A stretch of 64,000 bases of DNA from NCBI RefSeq assembly GCF_016591715.1, contig NZ_AP024109.1, forward strand, positions 1,364,001 to 1,428,000, given 5' to 3'. This stretch comes from Mesorhizobium sp. J8 (GTDB lineage Bacteria; Pseudomonadota; Alphaproteobacteria; Rhizobiales; Rhizobiaceae). Shown in pieces: positions 41,579 to 51,185 of this stretch. Position 1 is the first letter of the stretch. Each line of letters begins with the position of its first letter. The notes beneath the pieces were generated by a model, which was not told where the DNA came from, ran no database searches, and saw only the letters and a program-made list of their open reading frames with translations. The position numbers and the translations under genes are program-made.

Positions 41579-41825
41579 ATTTCGCGCTCCGACATGGCTC
41601 CCACTCTCTCTGCCAGAAAAATGAGCCTTACTGTTAGAGTTTTTCGACTGCCGGCGGTGAAGTTCAAGCGAATTTTGAGGGTATCGAACTGGCCGACGCG
41701 GTCTGGGGATGGGTGCGACCCTTACTGGTAAACGTAGACGAGTGCTGACCACCCGCAAGGATGGCTAGGCATCCAAACCGATCCAAAGGCATACACGTCG
41801 ACGTGTTTTAAGGCGGACGAAAGGG

Positions 41826-44033
41826 TTAGAACCTGCTGCCGGCCTCGATCAGGTCCTGAATATCGGTTGCGGTTTTTTTGAATTCCGGTTTGGACTTGAG
41901 CGCCCCCAGCCGCTGCATGATGTCCTCGAAATCGAGAAACGGTTCAATATCCCGTCTTTTCAGAATTTTGAATGTCCCGCGGTCACTGCTGCTGATTTCT
42001 GATGTGAGCCCCTTCAGGACTTCCAAAAGCCCTTCATCTGATCTGATATGATCAGCCAACTTTTGGCGCGGCCCTTCTTCATCCCCCGCCTGATGCCAAG
42101 CGTACAGGATGTCGAGGGCGCTTCGAGACCGCAGGATTTCCGCGACGGTCATTCCCGCATATCGCTTGAGCATGATGCCCGTCGCGGCGTCCAATTGGTG
42201 CTCAGTGACTAACAACCGGTCGCCAACAGGGCGGCTCTGGTCGCCGTATCGGCCATGGGCGAAAACCTCACGCCTAAAGACATAAGTGAGCCAACCGATG
42301 GCCGCGCCAGTGGCAAACATGTCGTCGGTCACGCGATCGCGTTCGGCCGCTTCGAGGCGCGAAGACACAAGGCGGATCAGGGGGAGGGTCCTGTCCCAAA
42401 GGGAACTGAATGCGAACCCGTCAAACGGGCGAAGCCGGAACGCTTCGTCCATTGAGTTGGCGAGGGCCATAAGCAGGTTGCGGCATTGCCCGGCATCCAA
42501 AGTTTCATAGGCGCCGCCCTTGATCCGCTCGACCATCAGGTCGCATTTGCTCAGCGATCCAGCCGCATTGTCTCGGTGCAACGCTAACAACATCGCGGAT
42601 GTCTTCTCCGGATCGGACGCTAGCGCGCGCCACATGACGTCGTAATCGGCCTGCGTAAGGGCGTGTGACGGACTCGCCATGGCAAAATAGAGCCGGTAGT
42701 GATCGGGACTTGCCAGGCGACGCTTTTGAATCGCGGTGTCCCTCGAACGGTCATCCACCCTTTCAAACAGCTTGAATGGGGCACCGTCTTTGGAAAAGTC
42801 GGGTATGAGGCCCGGCAACTGCGTTGAAAACACATGCCGGTATACGTGATCGTCGAACGCAGCTCCCCCGGCCGCCGCTTCCAGCTTCGCCGATTGGTGG
42901 TTCTTTTCCGCGTCTTCGATGCGCGCCGTCCCTAGGGCCAACGCTGCGGCCGATCCGCAATAATCTTCAATCCAGCGATACAGGTTTGGATTCCCGTCTT
43001 TGATCAATTGCAGCCAGACGAGGTCTGCCAGATCAGCGCCGATTTCGCGCAAGGGCGGCCAAAAAAACCGGACTGAGTCCAGAGCCCGGACCACCGATCG
43101 GGGCGTACGCAGTTGCCGCCCGCCTTCGTAATCTATCACCTGGCGAAGCCGCTCGCGTTCGTCTTCGTCCTTTACGGCAGCGAGCTGCTGGAGGTCCTCC
43201 GTAAACCACTGGCGCAGCTGAAACGTCTCCGGCCTGGGCACCATGACCGTCAGCTGAACGATCTTCTCCAAAAACGCGCCGCCATCTTGCACACTGGCCG
43301 CTTCCTGGATGCTGTGGCTGAGCACGTCGCTATCATAGCAAAGCACGTAGATAATACTTGGCAGGTCGATCACGGACTTGACGAGGCGAAGGATCTCGAT
43401 GATCTCGGCTGGTTCTAATCGATCGACGTCATCAATAGTCACGACGAAGCGGTGACCAAGATCGCGCAACGACTTAACCAGCCCATCCTTGAGAGAGGCC
43501 AATTGCGGCGGCGCCTTTTTTCCGGCCACGGCTCTCCAGATGGCCTTGACACCTTTGCCAACGTACTTGAGCGGCCCAACGCCGGTAACATCTCCGGCAA
43601 GTTCAATCAGATCCCCTGTCTTGCTCAACCCGGACATGAAACGCCTGAGGGCGTCGCCAGCTTTCTTGGCTTTTTTGGCAGATATGCGCGTCGCATCGCC
43701 GGCGTCCAGCGCAACCTGATCCAGTTGATTAGACAGTTCGGTAAATAGGCTGCTGATTAGCGCATCCCGATTGCCGATCAGCCAGGGTCTGAAATGGATA
43801 ACTGCCGGCCGTTGGGCAAGCGGTAAATTCTCAAGCTCTTCGCCGACCAGATAGAGCAGGCTTGACTTGCCGGAACCCCAGGCCCCTTCCAGTCCAACGA
43901 CCAGCCCGTCCTCCGACGCCCGGTCGACCAAGGAGGCTGCAATCCGTTTCGCTACCTCGCGGAACCCGAGCTTGTCCTTGTCGCCGGCGCCCAGGGCGCG
44001 GTCTCCCCGTACGGAATGGTCGGTAGGTTTCAT
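41826..44033 (-). CDS. KAP-family P-loop NTPase
   Basis: The 735-residue protein begins GDRALGAGDKDKLGFREVA and has Walker A LEGAWGSGKSSLL near residue 50 and Walker B FVVTIDDVDRLEPAEI near residue 200, the KAP-specific arrangement. The usual membrane helices between the two motifs are replaced by a weakly hydrophobic stretch, so it may be soluble. Helical repeats fill the C-terminal 400 residues. KAP NTPases include the phage-exclusion protein PifA. ATG 44033 lies 13 bp after the lipoprotein stop. Confidence 0.87.
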   Translation of the reverse strand: MKPTDHSVRGDRALGAGDKDKLGFREVAKRIAASLVDRASEDGLVVGLEGAWGSGKSSLLYLVGEELENLPLAQRPAVIHFRPWLIGNRDALISSLFTELSNQLDQVALDAGDATRISAKKAKKAGDALRRFMSGLSKTGDLIELAGDVTGVGPLKYVGKGVKAIWRAVAGKKAPPQLASLKDGLVKSLRDLGHRFVVTIDDVDRLEPAEIIEILRLVKSVIDLPSIIYVLCYDSDVLSHSIQEAASVQDGGAFLEKIVQLTVMVPRPETFQLRQWFTEDLQQLAAVKDEDERERLRQVIDYEGGRQLRTPRSVVRALDSVRFFWPPLREIGADLADLVWLQLIKDGNPNLYRWIEDYCGSAAALALGTARIEDAEKNHQSAKLEAAAGGAAFDDHVYRHVFSTQLPGLIPDFSKDGAPFKLFERVDDRSRDTAIQKRRLASPDHYRLYFAMASPSHALTQADYDVMWRALASDPEKTSAMLLALHRDNAAGSLSKCDLMVERIKGGAYETLDAGQCRNLLMALANSMDEAFRLRPFDGFAFSSLWDRTLPLIRLVSSRLEAAERDRVTDDMFATGAAIGWLTYVFRREVFAHGRYGDQSRPVGDRLLVTEHQLDAATGIMLKRYAGMTVAEILRSRSALDILYAWHQAGDEEGPRQKLADHIRSDEGLLEVLKGLTSEISSSDRGTFKILKRRDIEPFLDFEDIMQRLGALKSKPEFKKTATDIQDLIEAGSRF

Positions 44034-44046
44034 GTTTGGCGGCCGC

Positions 44047-44676
44047 TTACCGATGGCTCCGATAATAGGAGCGTACGTAGGTCCCATTTTTGCGGAAATA
44101 CCCGCGAACGTAGTTCGTTTTCGGGAGGCCCGTGAGGCAGCTGACAGCCCCAAACTGATTAGGGGACACGCATCCCGATGAAGAGCCGCCCAGGGACGGT
44201 GAGTAGCCGCCGGGAGAGGGCAGGGCCACGTTTTGCTGGGCCGATCCCGGCGGCGCGGCTCCCGCGACTCCGGATTGCGCAACAGAGGTGCTTGTCGGCA
44301 CCAGAGGTCCGAGAACCGCATCGGCATTATTGCCAAATGCCACTTGGCCAGTTCGGCCGTCCGAGGTCTCGACGTAGCCGGATCCACTCATCCCGTCGGG
44401 AGCGCGCGTTACGACGGCGCGTCCGAATTTGCCGTTGGAACAGGTGACCGGGACCGAAATGGTGGGTGTTGTGTCCAACGCATTGTAGGTGCCGCTGCAT
44501 TTCAGCGACCCGTCAGCCGAGGCTACCTTGAAGGTTCCGCCGGACACGGCCGCCGTCGTCGTCCCGACCATCGACGTCCCGTCGGAGAGCCGAACCGCGG
44601 CAGGCAAAGTCACAGAGCCGCACGCTGACAGCACGGACAGCGCCGAAGCAACTACCATCAAACGGAGTCGGGTCAC
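44047..44676 (-). CDS. Putative lipoprotein upstream of the KAP NTPase
   Basis: From GTG 44676 the 209-residue product starts TRLRLMVVASALSVLSACGS, a lipoprotein signal with lipobox LSAC. The mature part is beta-rich with repeated short strands (GTSMVGTTTAAVSGGTFKV) and a low-complexity Ser/Gly/Pro linker. It ends in an aromatic-basic tail (YVRGYFRKNGTYVRSYYRSH). ATG 44658 is an alternative start. It is closely linked to the KAP gene, so a membrane-anchored sensor partner is conceivable. I do not recognise the family. Confidence 0.65.
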   Translation of the reverse strand: MTRLRLMVVASALSVLSACGSVTLPAAVRLSDGTSMVGTTTAAVSGGTFKVASADGSLKCSGTYNALDTTPTISVPVTCSNGKFGRAVVTRAPDGMSGSGYVETSDGRTGQVAFGNNADAVLGPLVPTSTSVAQSGVAGAAPPGSAQQNVALPSPGGYSPSLGGSSSGCVSPNQFGAVSCLTGLPKTNYVRGYFRKNGTYVRSYYRSHR

Positions 44677-44975
44677 GGCGGTGCAACCGGGTGGCCATAG
44701 AATGTGGACAGCTTGCGGCCGTCGAGTACACGCTGCATATGGATCGATCTGGGAAGCCGAAAGGACGCATCTTCCTCTCGCAGCCACTGTCGTGGAGACC
44801 ATCAACGCACACCCCCTACCACAGGCTGTTGCTTAGCGAACTCGCGCAACCGACATCAAGCCGAGGCCCCACCGCTTTAAGCCGAACTCAACGCCCCGTC
44901 TTTTTGGTATGATCCCCAGCTTGTTGCGATCTCGAACAGCAGACCACCCTCGAATCTGCTAAGCGGTAAGTATTC

Positions 44976-47900
44976 ATGGGATCGAACTATATGGCTGCAG
45001 TCAAGAAGAAGAGTAACCCGCCGCTAGATTCACGTTTCACATTCGCAGAAGACTCGTTTGCGCCGTTGACCGGTGGGTGGGACTCTCACCTGCGCACTGC
45101 TGTCGGCATTGCGGATGGCGAGGCGTACCTGCTGCGCCTGTTCAAGAAGACGGGTTCTGCGCTCGACGATGATCTGCGAGCAATTATCGCCCGCGGGCTG
45201 CGGCGAATTCGACGTGTGCTCTCGTCACGGCGCGCGCGCGACGTTCTGGTCGAGGTTCTCGAAGTTGCGGAAGACCAGCACGAGCTGGCCATCGTCATGG
45301 TGGACCCCGGGCCCCCAATTTCCGGAGCATCACAGCGCCGGAGGGAGGGGCGCTATCTGACGAGCGCAAGTCGTGGTGTTTTCTGGCGTAATATGGTTCG
45401 CGTCGCAGAAGCCGTCGCGCTGTGTCACGATGCCGGCATCGTGCACGGCGGCGTCAGCCTGCATTCGATATTCTCACACCGAGGCGACAGTGCGGACTAT
45501 CGGCTCGGGGGCGTTGAGGCATGCGTCCACATTTCGGATGGCGATCTCAAAGAGTCCGGGCATCTGCTTCGCGCCTCTGCCGTGATCTCGTTTCGGCAAG
45601 ACTGGGTCGACCTGGCCGCAGTCGCCGGCACGCTTCTCGGCCTCGACGGTGACAACCCGCCGGCCCTCCTCTCAGTCGAGCGCCGAATGCTGGAAAGGCT
45701 TGCGAGTCCACCGCAGTTTCAACTGTTCGACGGTGCGGTCGTCCTCGACGAGTTGAGAGCTGTCGTCATCGAACTCGATAGGATTGGCTCGAGCTCGGAG
45801 GGGGAGCTCGTTCTCTATCCCTCGCGGGGTGTGGTTCAGAGCGATTTTCCGGCCCTCTCTTCGGGTACAATACCCGCAGCGGATGGGGCAGCGATCATGC
45901 AGTTTGTTAACGACGATCTGCTGACGACCGGCGTCCGCCTCGTCCCAGCCGGACAGGACACGGCGCGCCTCATGACGGATCTCGCGATCTACCATATTCG
46001 CATCATGAGCGTCTCTGTTGGGATGATCGAAGAGGCGCACCGGCGTCGCCCAAACGAACGGATGTACGGCGCGGTGGACATCGTCCACCGATTGCATCTC
46101 TCCCGAAATCGAGCGAGCGCTGAAGAGCGGGTCCAAAACCTCGGGCCAGGCGCCAAGCGCTGGCGCGACGCCCTGGAACCCATCCGGTCTGCCGACGGGA
46201 CGACCGATATTCCAATATGGTTCGCTCTGATCCTCCTCGAAGCCTTCACCCTGCTGAGGGAGCAGTTTCGCCTCTATCCGGTCGATGTGCTCACACCGGC
46301 CAACGCTGAGGCGAACGTCGTCTGGCTGGCGCCCAGGGATGATGCAGGGCGTGATGCTCAGCGCGAAACGATGGGGTTGCGGCCAGCAGCCGAGGCGCTT
46401 AGGCGCGAGCTCAAGTACGACGACGGAAAAGCAAACTGGGCGCTGTCACAAACGGCGCGCCTTGCGACAGGCCGCGAACGCGTGCCTGAACTCAGCTACG
46501 AAGGCAGCGGCCTGGTCGGAGGGAAAACCGCGTTCGCTTTCGGAACCAATCTGTCGATCCAAGCCGGAAAACGGCTTTTCCTCCGCCCTCGCAAGGACAC
46601 CGGCGCCGAACGGGCGATCCGGCGACGGCTGCAGAATATTGTGGCAGCCAGGTCCAATATCGAGCTTATGAGAGCTTTGGATGATCCAGCGCAGGTTGCG
46701 ATGGATGAGGTATTGCACGACACCGCGGCACCCGGCCCGCCACCGGTCGACGCGGACATGGAGCGATCCAAGATCGAGGCATGGGAGTCCATCGTCGACG
46801 GCAGATCTATTAATGTGGTTGTCGGGCCTCCCGGTGTGGGTAAGACCTTTTTGATCTCACACCTCGTGAAGAGCATCCTGCATCAAACGCCCGATGCTCG
46901 AATCCTCGTGTCGTCCCAGAATCATGAGACACTCGTCCACATGGAGGACGAGCTTCGCAAATTCCTCCCTGCGACCTCCACCATCGTCGTTCGCGTCGAG
47001 CGATCGCGCTCCAGCGAGAAGGAGAGCACGCTTCGGCGGAGCTCGCAGTCTTTGTTGCGCTCCGTGTCGAAGCCGGACCCAGCCAGTGCCGCGATCATGA
47101 CGAACCAGCTCAATCAGATCATCCAGGCGCTCAAACCTGTGGATACCTCGGAGCAGTCGATCGCGGACCGCGCCCTGCGTGACACCGACAATCTGATGCT
47201 GCGCTCATCGGATGTGACGCTAGCAACCACGTCGTCATATATTCTTGAAGAGATGATCGCCGACGGCGAGCAGTTCGACTGGGTCTTCATCGAGGAAGCC
47301 GCGCGGGCCAACGGTGCGGAACTGATCGGTGCTTTGCTCCTCGGAAACCGCAGAGTGATGATCGGCGATCACAATCAGCTGTCTCCGTTCGACGCGGCGG
47401 ATCGCCAGAAGTTCTACGATGCCAGCCGGGCTGGCGAGCTCCTGCGTGATGCGAAAGACAAACTCGCCGCGATCTCCGACCTTCCGGGCGAGGTTGAGGT
47501 TGCCCTCGACGCGCTGAAGGAAGATCCATTCCTGCTCAGCGACGTTCTCGCCATCGCATCTCGTCTCGAAGAACCCTTCAAATCGATTGCCGCGCGAGAA
47601 GAAATCAGGGCTGGAGACACCGGGCGCCTCAGCATGATCGCCAAAACGTTGCGCGAGCAGAGTCGTATGCACCCGGCCATATGCGAGCTAGTTTCCAACA
47701 CGTTTTACAAGAGCCTACTGGTGTCTTCAGATCGCGTGAAGGCTCGCGAGCCGGTCGTTGAATGCGCCGAAAGATTCCCCGCCTCACCGGTCGTTATTCT
47801 GGACGTGCCCTCGCTGAGCGTGGTCAGAAGACGGGCATTCGAGCAAACGGCGAAGCGCTCCTATCGAAACGAGGTTGAGGCTACGGCGGTTCTAGCCGCC

Positions 47901-48416
47901 CTAAAGAACCTGCGTCCCATCATCCGCGAGGGCGAACCAGTACCAACGCTCGTGGTGCTGTCTCCGTATCTGGCGCAGGTCAATCACCTCGAACGACTGC
48001 TCAAGCCTCAGATCGACATGGCCGCGGGCACCCTGTTTGGCTTCGCCAGCCCGCGAGACGATGGAAAGTTCGTCTACACCAGCGACAGTTTCCAGGGCGG
48101 TGAGGCCGATGTTGTCGTCGCCAGCCTTGTGCGCAACAACGTCCTCGTCGGCACGAGAGCTCTAGGATTCATCAAGAACCCTCAGCGCCTGAACGTGTTG
48201 CTCAGTCGGGCCAAGCACAAGCTTGTTCTGGCAACTAGCCGACAGTTTATCAGGAACGCGGTGGAGGGGATTGACCCTGACGCGGTGAACGACGAACTCG
48301 GCTTTCTGCGGGCAATGCTCGACGAAATCGCCCGCTTGTCTGAAGCCGACTTTCCGTCCGTCGGCAAAGGTGCCTCCGTCATCCCTGTCGATGAGCATGG
48401 GAGGCTATCGCGATGA
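44976..48416 (+). CDS. mkoA: Mokosh type I helicase MkoA (kinase-like domain plus SF1 helicase)
   Basis: The 1146-residue protein has an N-terminal protein-kinase-like domain (about residues 40-290; the catalytic loop is VHGGVSLHSIF, lacking the usual Asp, so probably a pseudokinase). A C-terminal DNA2/NAM7-type SF1 helicase follows: Walker A GPPGVGKT at about 617, WVFIEEAARA at about 770, GDHNQLSPFD, YTSDSFQGGEADVVV at about 1033 and NVLLSRAKHKLV. A kinase-like helicase directly coupled to a PLD nuclease is the published Mokosh type I architecture. The stop overlaps the next start (ATGA). Confidence 0.85.
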   Translation: MGSNYMAAVKKKSNPPLDSRFTFAEDSFAPLTGGWDSHLRTAVGIADGEAYLLRLFKKTGSALDDDLRAIIARGLRRIRRVLSSRRARDVLVEVLEVAEDQHELAIVMVDPGPPISGASQRRREGRYLTSASRGVFWRNMVRVAEAVALCHDAGIVHGGVSLHSIFSHRGDSADYRLGGVEACVHISDGDLKESGHLLRASAVISFRQDWVDLAAVAGTLLGLDGDNPPALLSVERRMLERLASPPQFQLFDGAVVLDELRAVVIELDRIGSSSEGELVLYPSRGVVQSDFPALSSGTIPAADGAAIMQFVNDDLLTTGVRLVPAGQDTARLMTDLAIYHIRIMSVSVGMIEEAHRRRPNERMYGAVDIVHRLHLSRNRASAEERVQNLGPGAKRWRDALEPIRSADGTTDIPIWFALILLEAFTLLREQFRLYPVDVLTPANAEANVVWLAPRDDAGRDAQRETMGLRPAAEALRRELKYDDGKANWALSQTARLATGRERVPELSYEGSGLVGGKTAFAFGTNLSIQAGKRLFLRPRKDTGAERAIRRRLQNIVAARSNIELMRALDDPAQVAMDEVLHDTAAPGPPPVDADMERSKIEAWESIVDGRSINVVVGPPGVGKTFLISHLVKSILHQTPDARILVSSQNHETLVHMEDELRKFLPATSTIVVRVERSRSSEKESTLRRSSQSLLRSVSKPDPASAAIMTNQLNQIIQALKPVDTSEQSIADRALRDTDNLMLRSSDVTLATTSSYILEEMIADGEQFDWVFIEEAARANGAELIGALLLGNRRVMIGDHNQLSPFDAADRQKFYDASRAGELLRDAKDKLAAISDLPGEVEVALDALKEDPFLLSDVLAIASRLEEPFKSIAAREEIRAGDTGRLSMIAKTLREQSRMHPAICELVSNTFYKSLLVSSDRVKAREPVVECAERFPASPVVILDVPSLSVVRRRAFEQTAKRSYRNEVEATAVLAALKNLRPIIREGEPVPTLVVLSPYLAQVNHLERLLKPQIDMAAGTLFGFASPRDDGKFVYTSDSFQGGEADVVVASLVRNNVLVGTRALGFIKNPQRLNVLLSRAKHKLVLATSRQFIRNAVEGIDPDAVNDELGFLRAMLDEIARLSEADFPSVGKGASVIPVDEHGRLSR

Positions 48417-50152
48417 ACAACATTTTCATTCCGGCGTGGCACTATCGGGCTCCCGGTATCGTCCAGCGAACCTGGGGCTGGAGTCCGGTCGAGGAAATGA
48501 TCCTGCTGTCACTAGACCGAAGTCCGGGAACAATTAGTCATGTCTCCCAGACGCTCAAGATTCCCCGGCAGGTGGTCGGCTCCACCGTCGCGCGGCTCAT
48601 GCAGTTCGGGCTTGTCGAAGTCCGGCTGTCGCCACAGCCGGTTCTGGTCACCAGCAGCATTGGCCATGACTTCATACGCACAGGGCGCCCACTTCCTGAA
48701 CGCTCGGTCGATCGCGAGATCGGCATTAGCGTCGTATACGAGAAGGTCGGACTGTCCGTTTTCAGGACGAGGGACGTCGATACGATCTCCATCACCAAGC
48801 TCCCCGCCAAGGGCGCAATCATCCGGTTTCCGGAAGGCGAGTCACCTGAGACGCACTACTCTATGATGCAGCGCGTGAACGAGTTTATGGTCGGCATGCT
48901 CAGGCCCGGCGAATGGCTGCGTGGCGTACAGGCCAGCAGCTCCTTCCTCGAGGCAAAGTTTCTCGTTCTCGATCTCAATGAGGTCGGAGCTGGCGTGTTC
49001 CCACAAGGCGCAAGCGACCAACTCGTCGAAGCCCTCAAAGCGACGATCAAGACCGGTGTTCTACCGAAGACCACGACACCGCCGCCGGAGCATCCCATAC
49101 CCATCGAGACTCGATTCGACGCCGGTCAGCTTGTCGTCGGTGCCGAACAACATTTGCAGCGCTTCGAGAAGATTGTCGGCGCTGCCAAGTCCAATATATT
49201 CGTGCTCTCCACGTTCGTGGCTTCGCAATCTGACGAAAAGGGTAGGGATCGCCGGGAACGCATCGTGCGAGCACTGGAAGATGCATGCAGGCGCGGCGTG
49301 AGATGCCACCTATTCTTTGGCACCTCCCTCGATCGGGCCAAACACGCCGCGGCCATGCAGGAGCTCTATCTCCGCTTGTCCGCCGCAAGGCTAACCAGAG
49401 GCTATCTCCTGGTGCAGCGGGACCCGGTCGACAGCCATGCAAAGTTCCTAATCGCTGACGATGGCGATGATGGTGCGGTGGTGTTGATGGGGTCGTGTAA
49501 TTGGCTCCACTCACCGTTCTCGGCCGTTGAAGTCTCGGCCGAACTCAGAGAGCATAACGCGGTCGCGGCAGCGCTTGATGTGCTCCGCGAGATTGTCTCC
49601 AAACTCTCCAGTGCCAGTCGGTCTGTGGAAGCGCTTCAGTTTGTCGCGTCCGAACTGCGGCGCCAGCGAAACGTGCTGTCGACGTCTGAAGAGATGCAAG
49701 CGCCGGCCGCCACACTGACAATCCTGCATGCCACTGACCACGAACGCCTCTTGCGCGCCGCGGCCCACAACGCGCAACAACGCTTCGTCTGCTGTACGAA
49801 CAAGGTCGGTGCGAACATGGTGCCAGCTTTGTTCGACCCCGCCGAGGTCGCGGGCCGGCGGTTGAGCGATGTCAAGATCTACTATTCGCGCCGCTCTGGC
49901 CCAGTGAAACGCGGCCATGTGACGAAGCACCGAGAACGGCTCCACGGCATTGTCGATCTTACCGGCGTGCCCGAACCGCAGCTGCACGCGAAGTTTCTGG
50001 CCTGGGACAGCGATCATGTCGTCGTCAGCAGTTTGAACTGGGGTTCGCAGTCGGGTCTTCAGGATAATCTGCTGGATGAAATTGGCCTTTATCTGGAGGG
50101 ACCAGACCTCGCGACGTCACTGCTGGAAAAATTCGATGCCGAACGTGGATGA
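48413..50152 (+). CDS. mkoB: Mokosh type I phospholipase-D-family nuclease MkoB
   Basis: The 579-residue protein has an N-terminal winged helix (LSLDRSPGTISHVSQTLKIP) and two PLD-type HKD motifs: SHAKFLIADDGDD near residue 342 and LHAKFLAWDSDHVVV near residue 525, each followed by a GSCNW or SLNWG element. The two HKD halves would form one phosphodiesterase site for nucleic-acid cleavage. It overlaps mkoA by 4 bp. In Mokosh the pair stops phage replication; the link to this gene is by architecture and order. Confidence 0.85.
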   Translation: MNNIFIPAWHYRAPGIVQRTWGWSPVEEMILLSLDRSPGTISHVSQTLKIPRQVVGSTVARLMQFGLVEVRLSPQPVLVTSSIGHDFIRTGRPLPERSVDREIGISVVYEKVGLSVFRTRDVDTISITKLPAKGAIIRFPEGESPETHYSMMQRVNEFMVGMLRPGEWLRGVQASSSFLEAKFLVLDLNEVGAGVFPQGASDQLVEALKATIKTGVLPKTTTPPPEHPIPIETRFDAGQLVVGAEQHLQRFEKIVGAAKSNIFVLSTFVASQSDEKGRDRRERIVRALEDACRRGVRCHLFFGTSLDRAKHAAAMQELYLRLSAARLTRGYLLVQRDPVDSHAKFLIADDGDDGAVVLMGSCNWLHSPFSAVEVSAELREHNAVAAALDVLREIVSKLSSASRSVEALQFVASELRRQRNVLSTSEEMQAPAATLTILHATDHERLLRAAAHNAQQRFVCCTNKVGANMVPALFDPAEVAGRRLSDVKIYYSRRSGPVKRGHVTKHRERLHGIVDLTGVPEPQLHAKFLAWDSDHVVVSSLNWGSQSGLQDNLLDEIGLYLEGPDLATSLLEKFDAERG

Positions 50153-50167
50153 CCGCGGAAACAGCGA

Positions 50168-50842
50168 TTGGCAGGTGGGGTCCCCTCGACCATACAAGTT
50201 CTCGGCGATAAAGGGGGCGTCTTAGCCGGCACGACTGACGCGCTGGCAAAATATGGCAGATCTGGCCAATTGCAGGAGAAGTTCGGCCTTACGCCTTCGA
50301 TCGGCCAGAAAATCGCCGCGATCATCACGTTCGCCGGCGGGATCGAATACTATCTAGAGCGCGCACTATGGAAGCTGCACGGAATTGATTCAAACGGAAG
50401 CAAGCCGGACACCGACGGAAGACCGAGCTCCGATCTAATCGGAATGTTGGAGCAATTCGCAGGCAGTATGGCTTCCGGGGATGGGCGGACGCTGCTTGAG
50501 GTATGGTGTGCGGCAGCGCGCTCTGGTTTCGTCATAAGGCACAACATCGCACATGGCGTACCGACGAAAATCGGCGAGACGCTTGCCTATATGCGGAATC
50601 CCAGGTGGCATGGCGAGGTGCGCAAGCGAGAGTTCGGGGATTTCTGGGCAGATGAGTACACGCTCGATCTCGTATGCGAGGCGATGGCGGCCCTTCTCCG
50701 GACCATCGCGACGCTTAGTGGTGAGGTCGCTTCGCCCATGGATATTGCCACGCCCGTCGCTCTCCAAGCGCTTCGAACGGCCCGGTCGGTGCTGGGCGAG
50801 TTCGCCAGTCAGGACTACAATCCGAGTTTCGATAAGTACTAA
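50168..50842 (+). CDS. Helical protein with HEPN-like R-x4-H motif, next to Mokosh
   Basis: The 224-residue frame opens at TTG 50168, 15 bp after mkoB, with GGAA upstream; the start is uncertain. The protein looks all-helical. RHNIAHG at about residues 124-130 fits the R-x4-6-H active-site motif of HEPN ribonucleases, with IEYYLERALWKLHG before it as a plausible first helix. HEPN proteins are common in abortive-infection systems. It may be a third gene of the local Mokosh locus; it is not part of the published minimal system. Confidence 0.6.
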   Translation: MAGGVPSTIQVLGDKGGVLAGTTDALAKYGRSGQLQEKFGLTPSIGQKIAAIITFAGGIEYYLERALWKLHGIDSNGSKPDTDGRPSSDLIGMLEQFAGSMASGDGRTLLEVWCAAARSGFVIRHNIAHGVPTKIGETLAYMRNPRWHGEVRKREFGDFWADEYTLDLVCEAMAALLRTIATLSGEVASPMDIATPVALQALRTARSVLGEFASQDYNPSFDKY

Positions 50843-51180
50843 TTTACTCTCATTGGCACGCATGAGGGGCGAACCTTTGAGGACAAGAATCTTTGGTGCT
50901 CCATATTTGCGGCCGGCTTTCGAAGTGTGTCCTCAAAAATTTCGCCCGCGCATCATTGAGAGGTTTGGGCACTGGCGAGTGTCTCCGTGCTGTCGCGATG
51001 GGCGCCGACGGAGGGCGGAACTCGTGCGGCATTCGCTGTTCACGCTCTGTGCTCAAGAAGTCGCATAAAGGGCATTATGCCATCTACAGCGCCGCGAGGA
51101 CAATTCACTAGCACACAGTCGGTTTCATCTTGAGAACTGGGTCACCAGCAACGGTGCGTTGAGCTCTGGCGCGGGGAGTG
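50843..51180. other. Non-coding stretch after the defence genes
   Basis: No credible gene is seen in these 338 bp. A 9-bp inverted repeat (TTTGAGGAC with GTCCTCAAA, about 45 bp apart) lies near 50876-50940, but it lacks a T tract and is not a convincing terminator. It may mark the edge of the Mokosh insertion. Confidence 0.4.
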
Positions 51181-51185
51181 AAAGA

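Noticed and set aside
50876..50940. Inverted repeat TTTGAGGAC/GTCCTCAAA as a terminator for the Mokosh genes
   Set aside because: The arms are far apart and no T tract follows.
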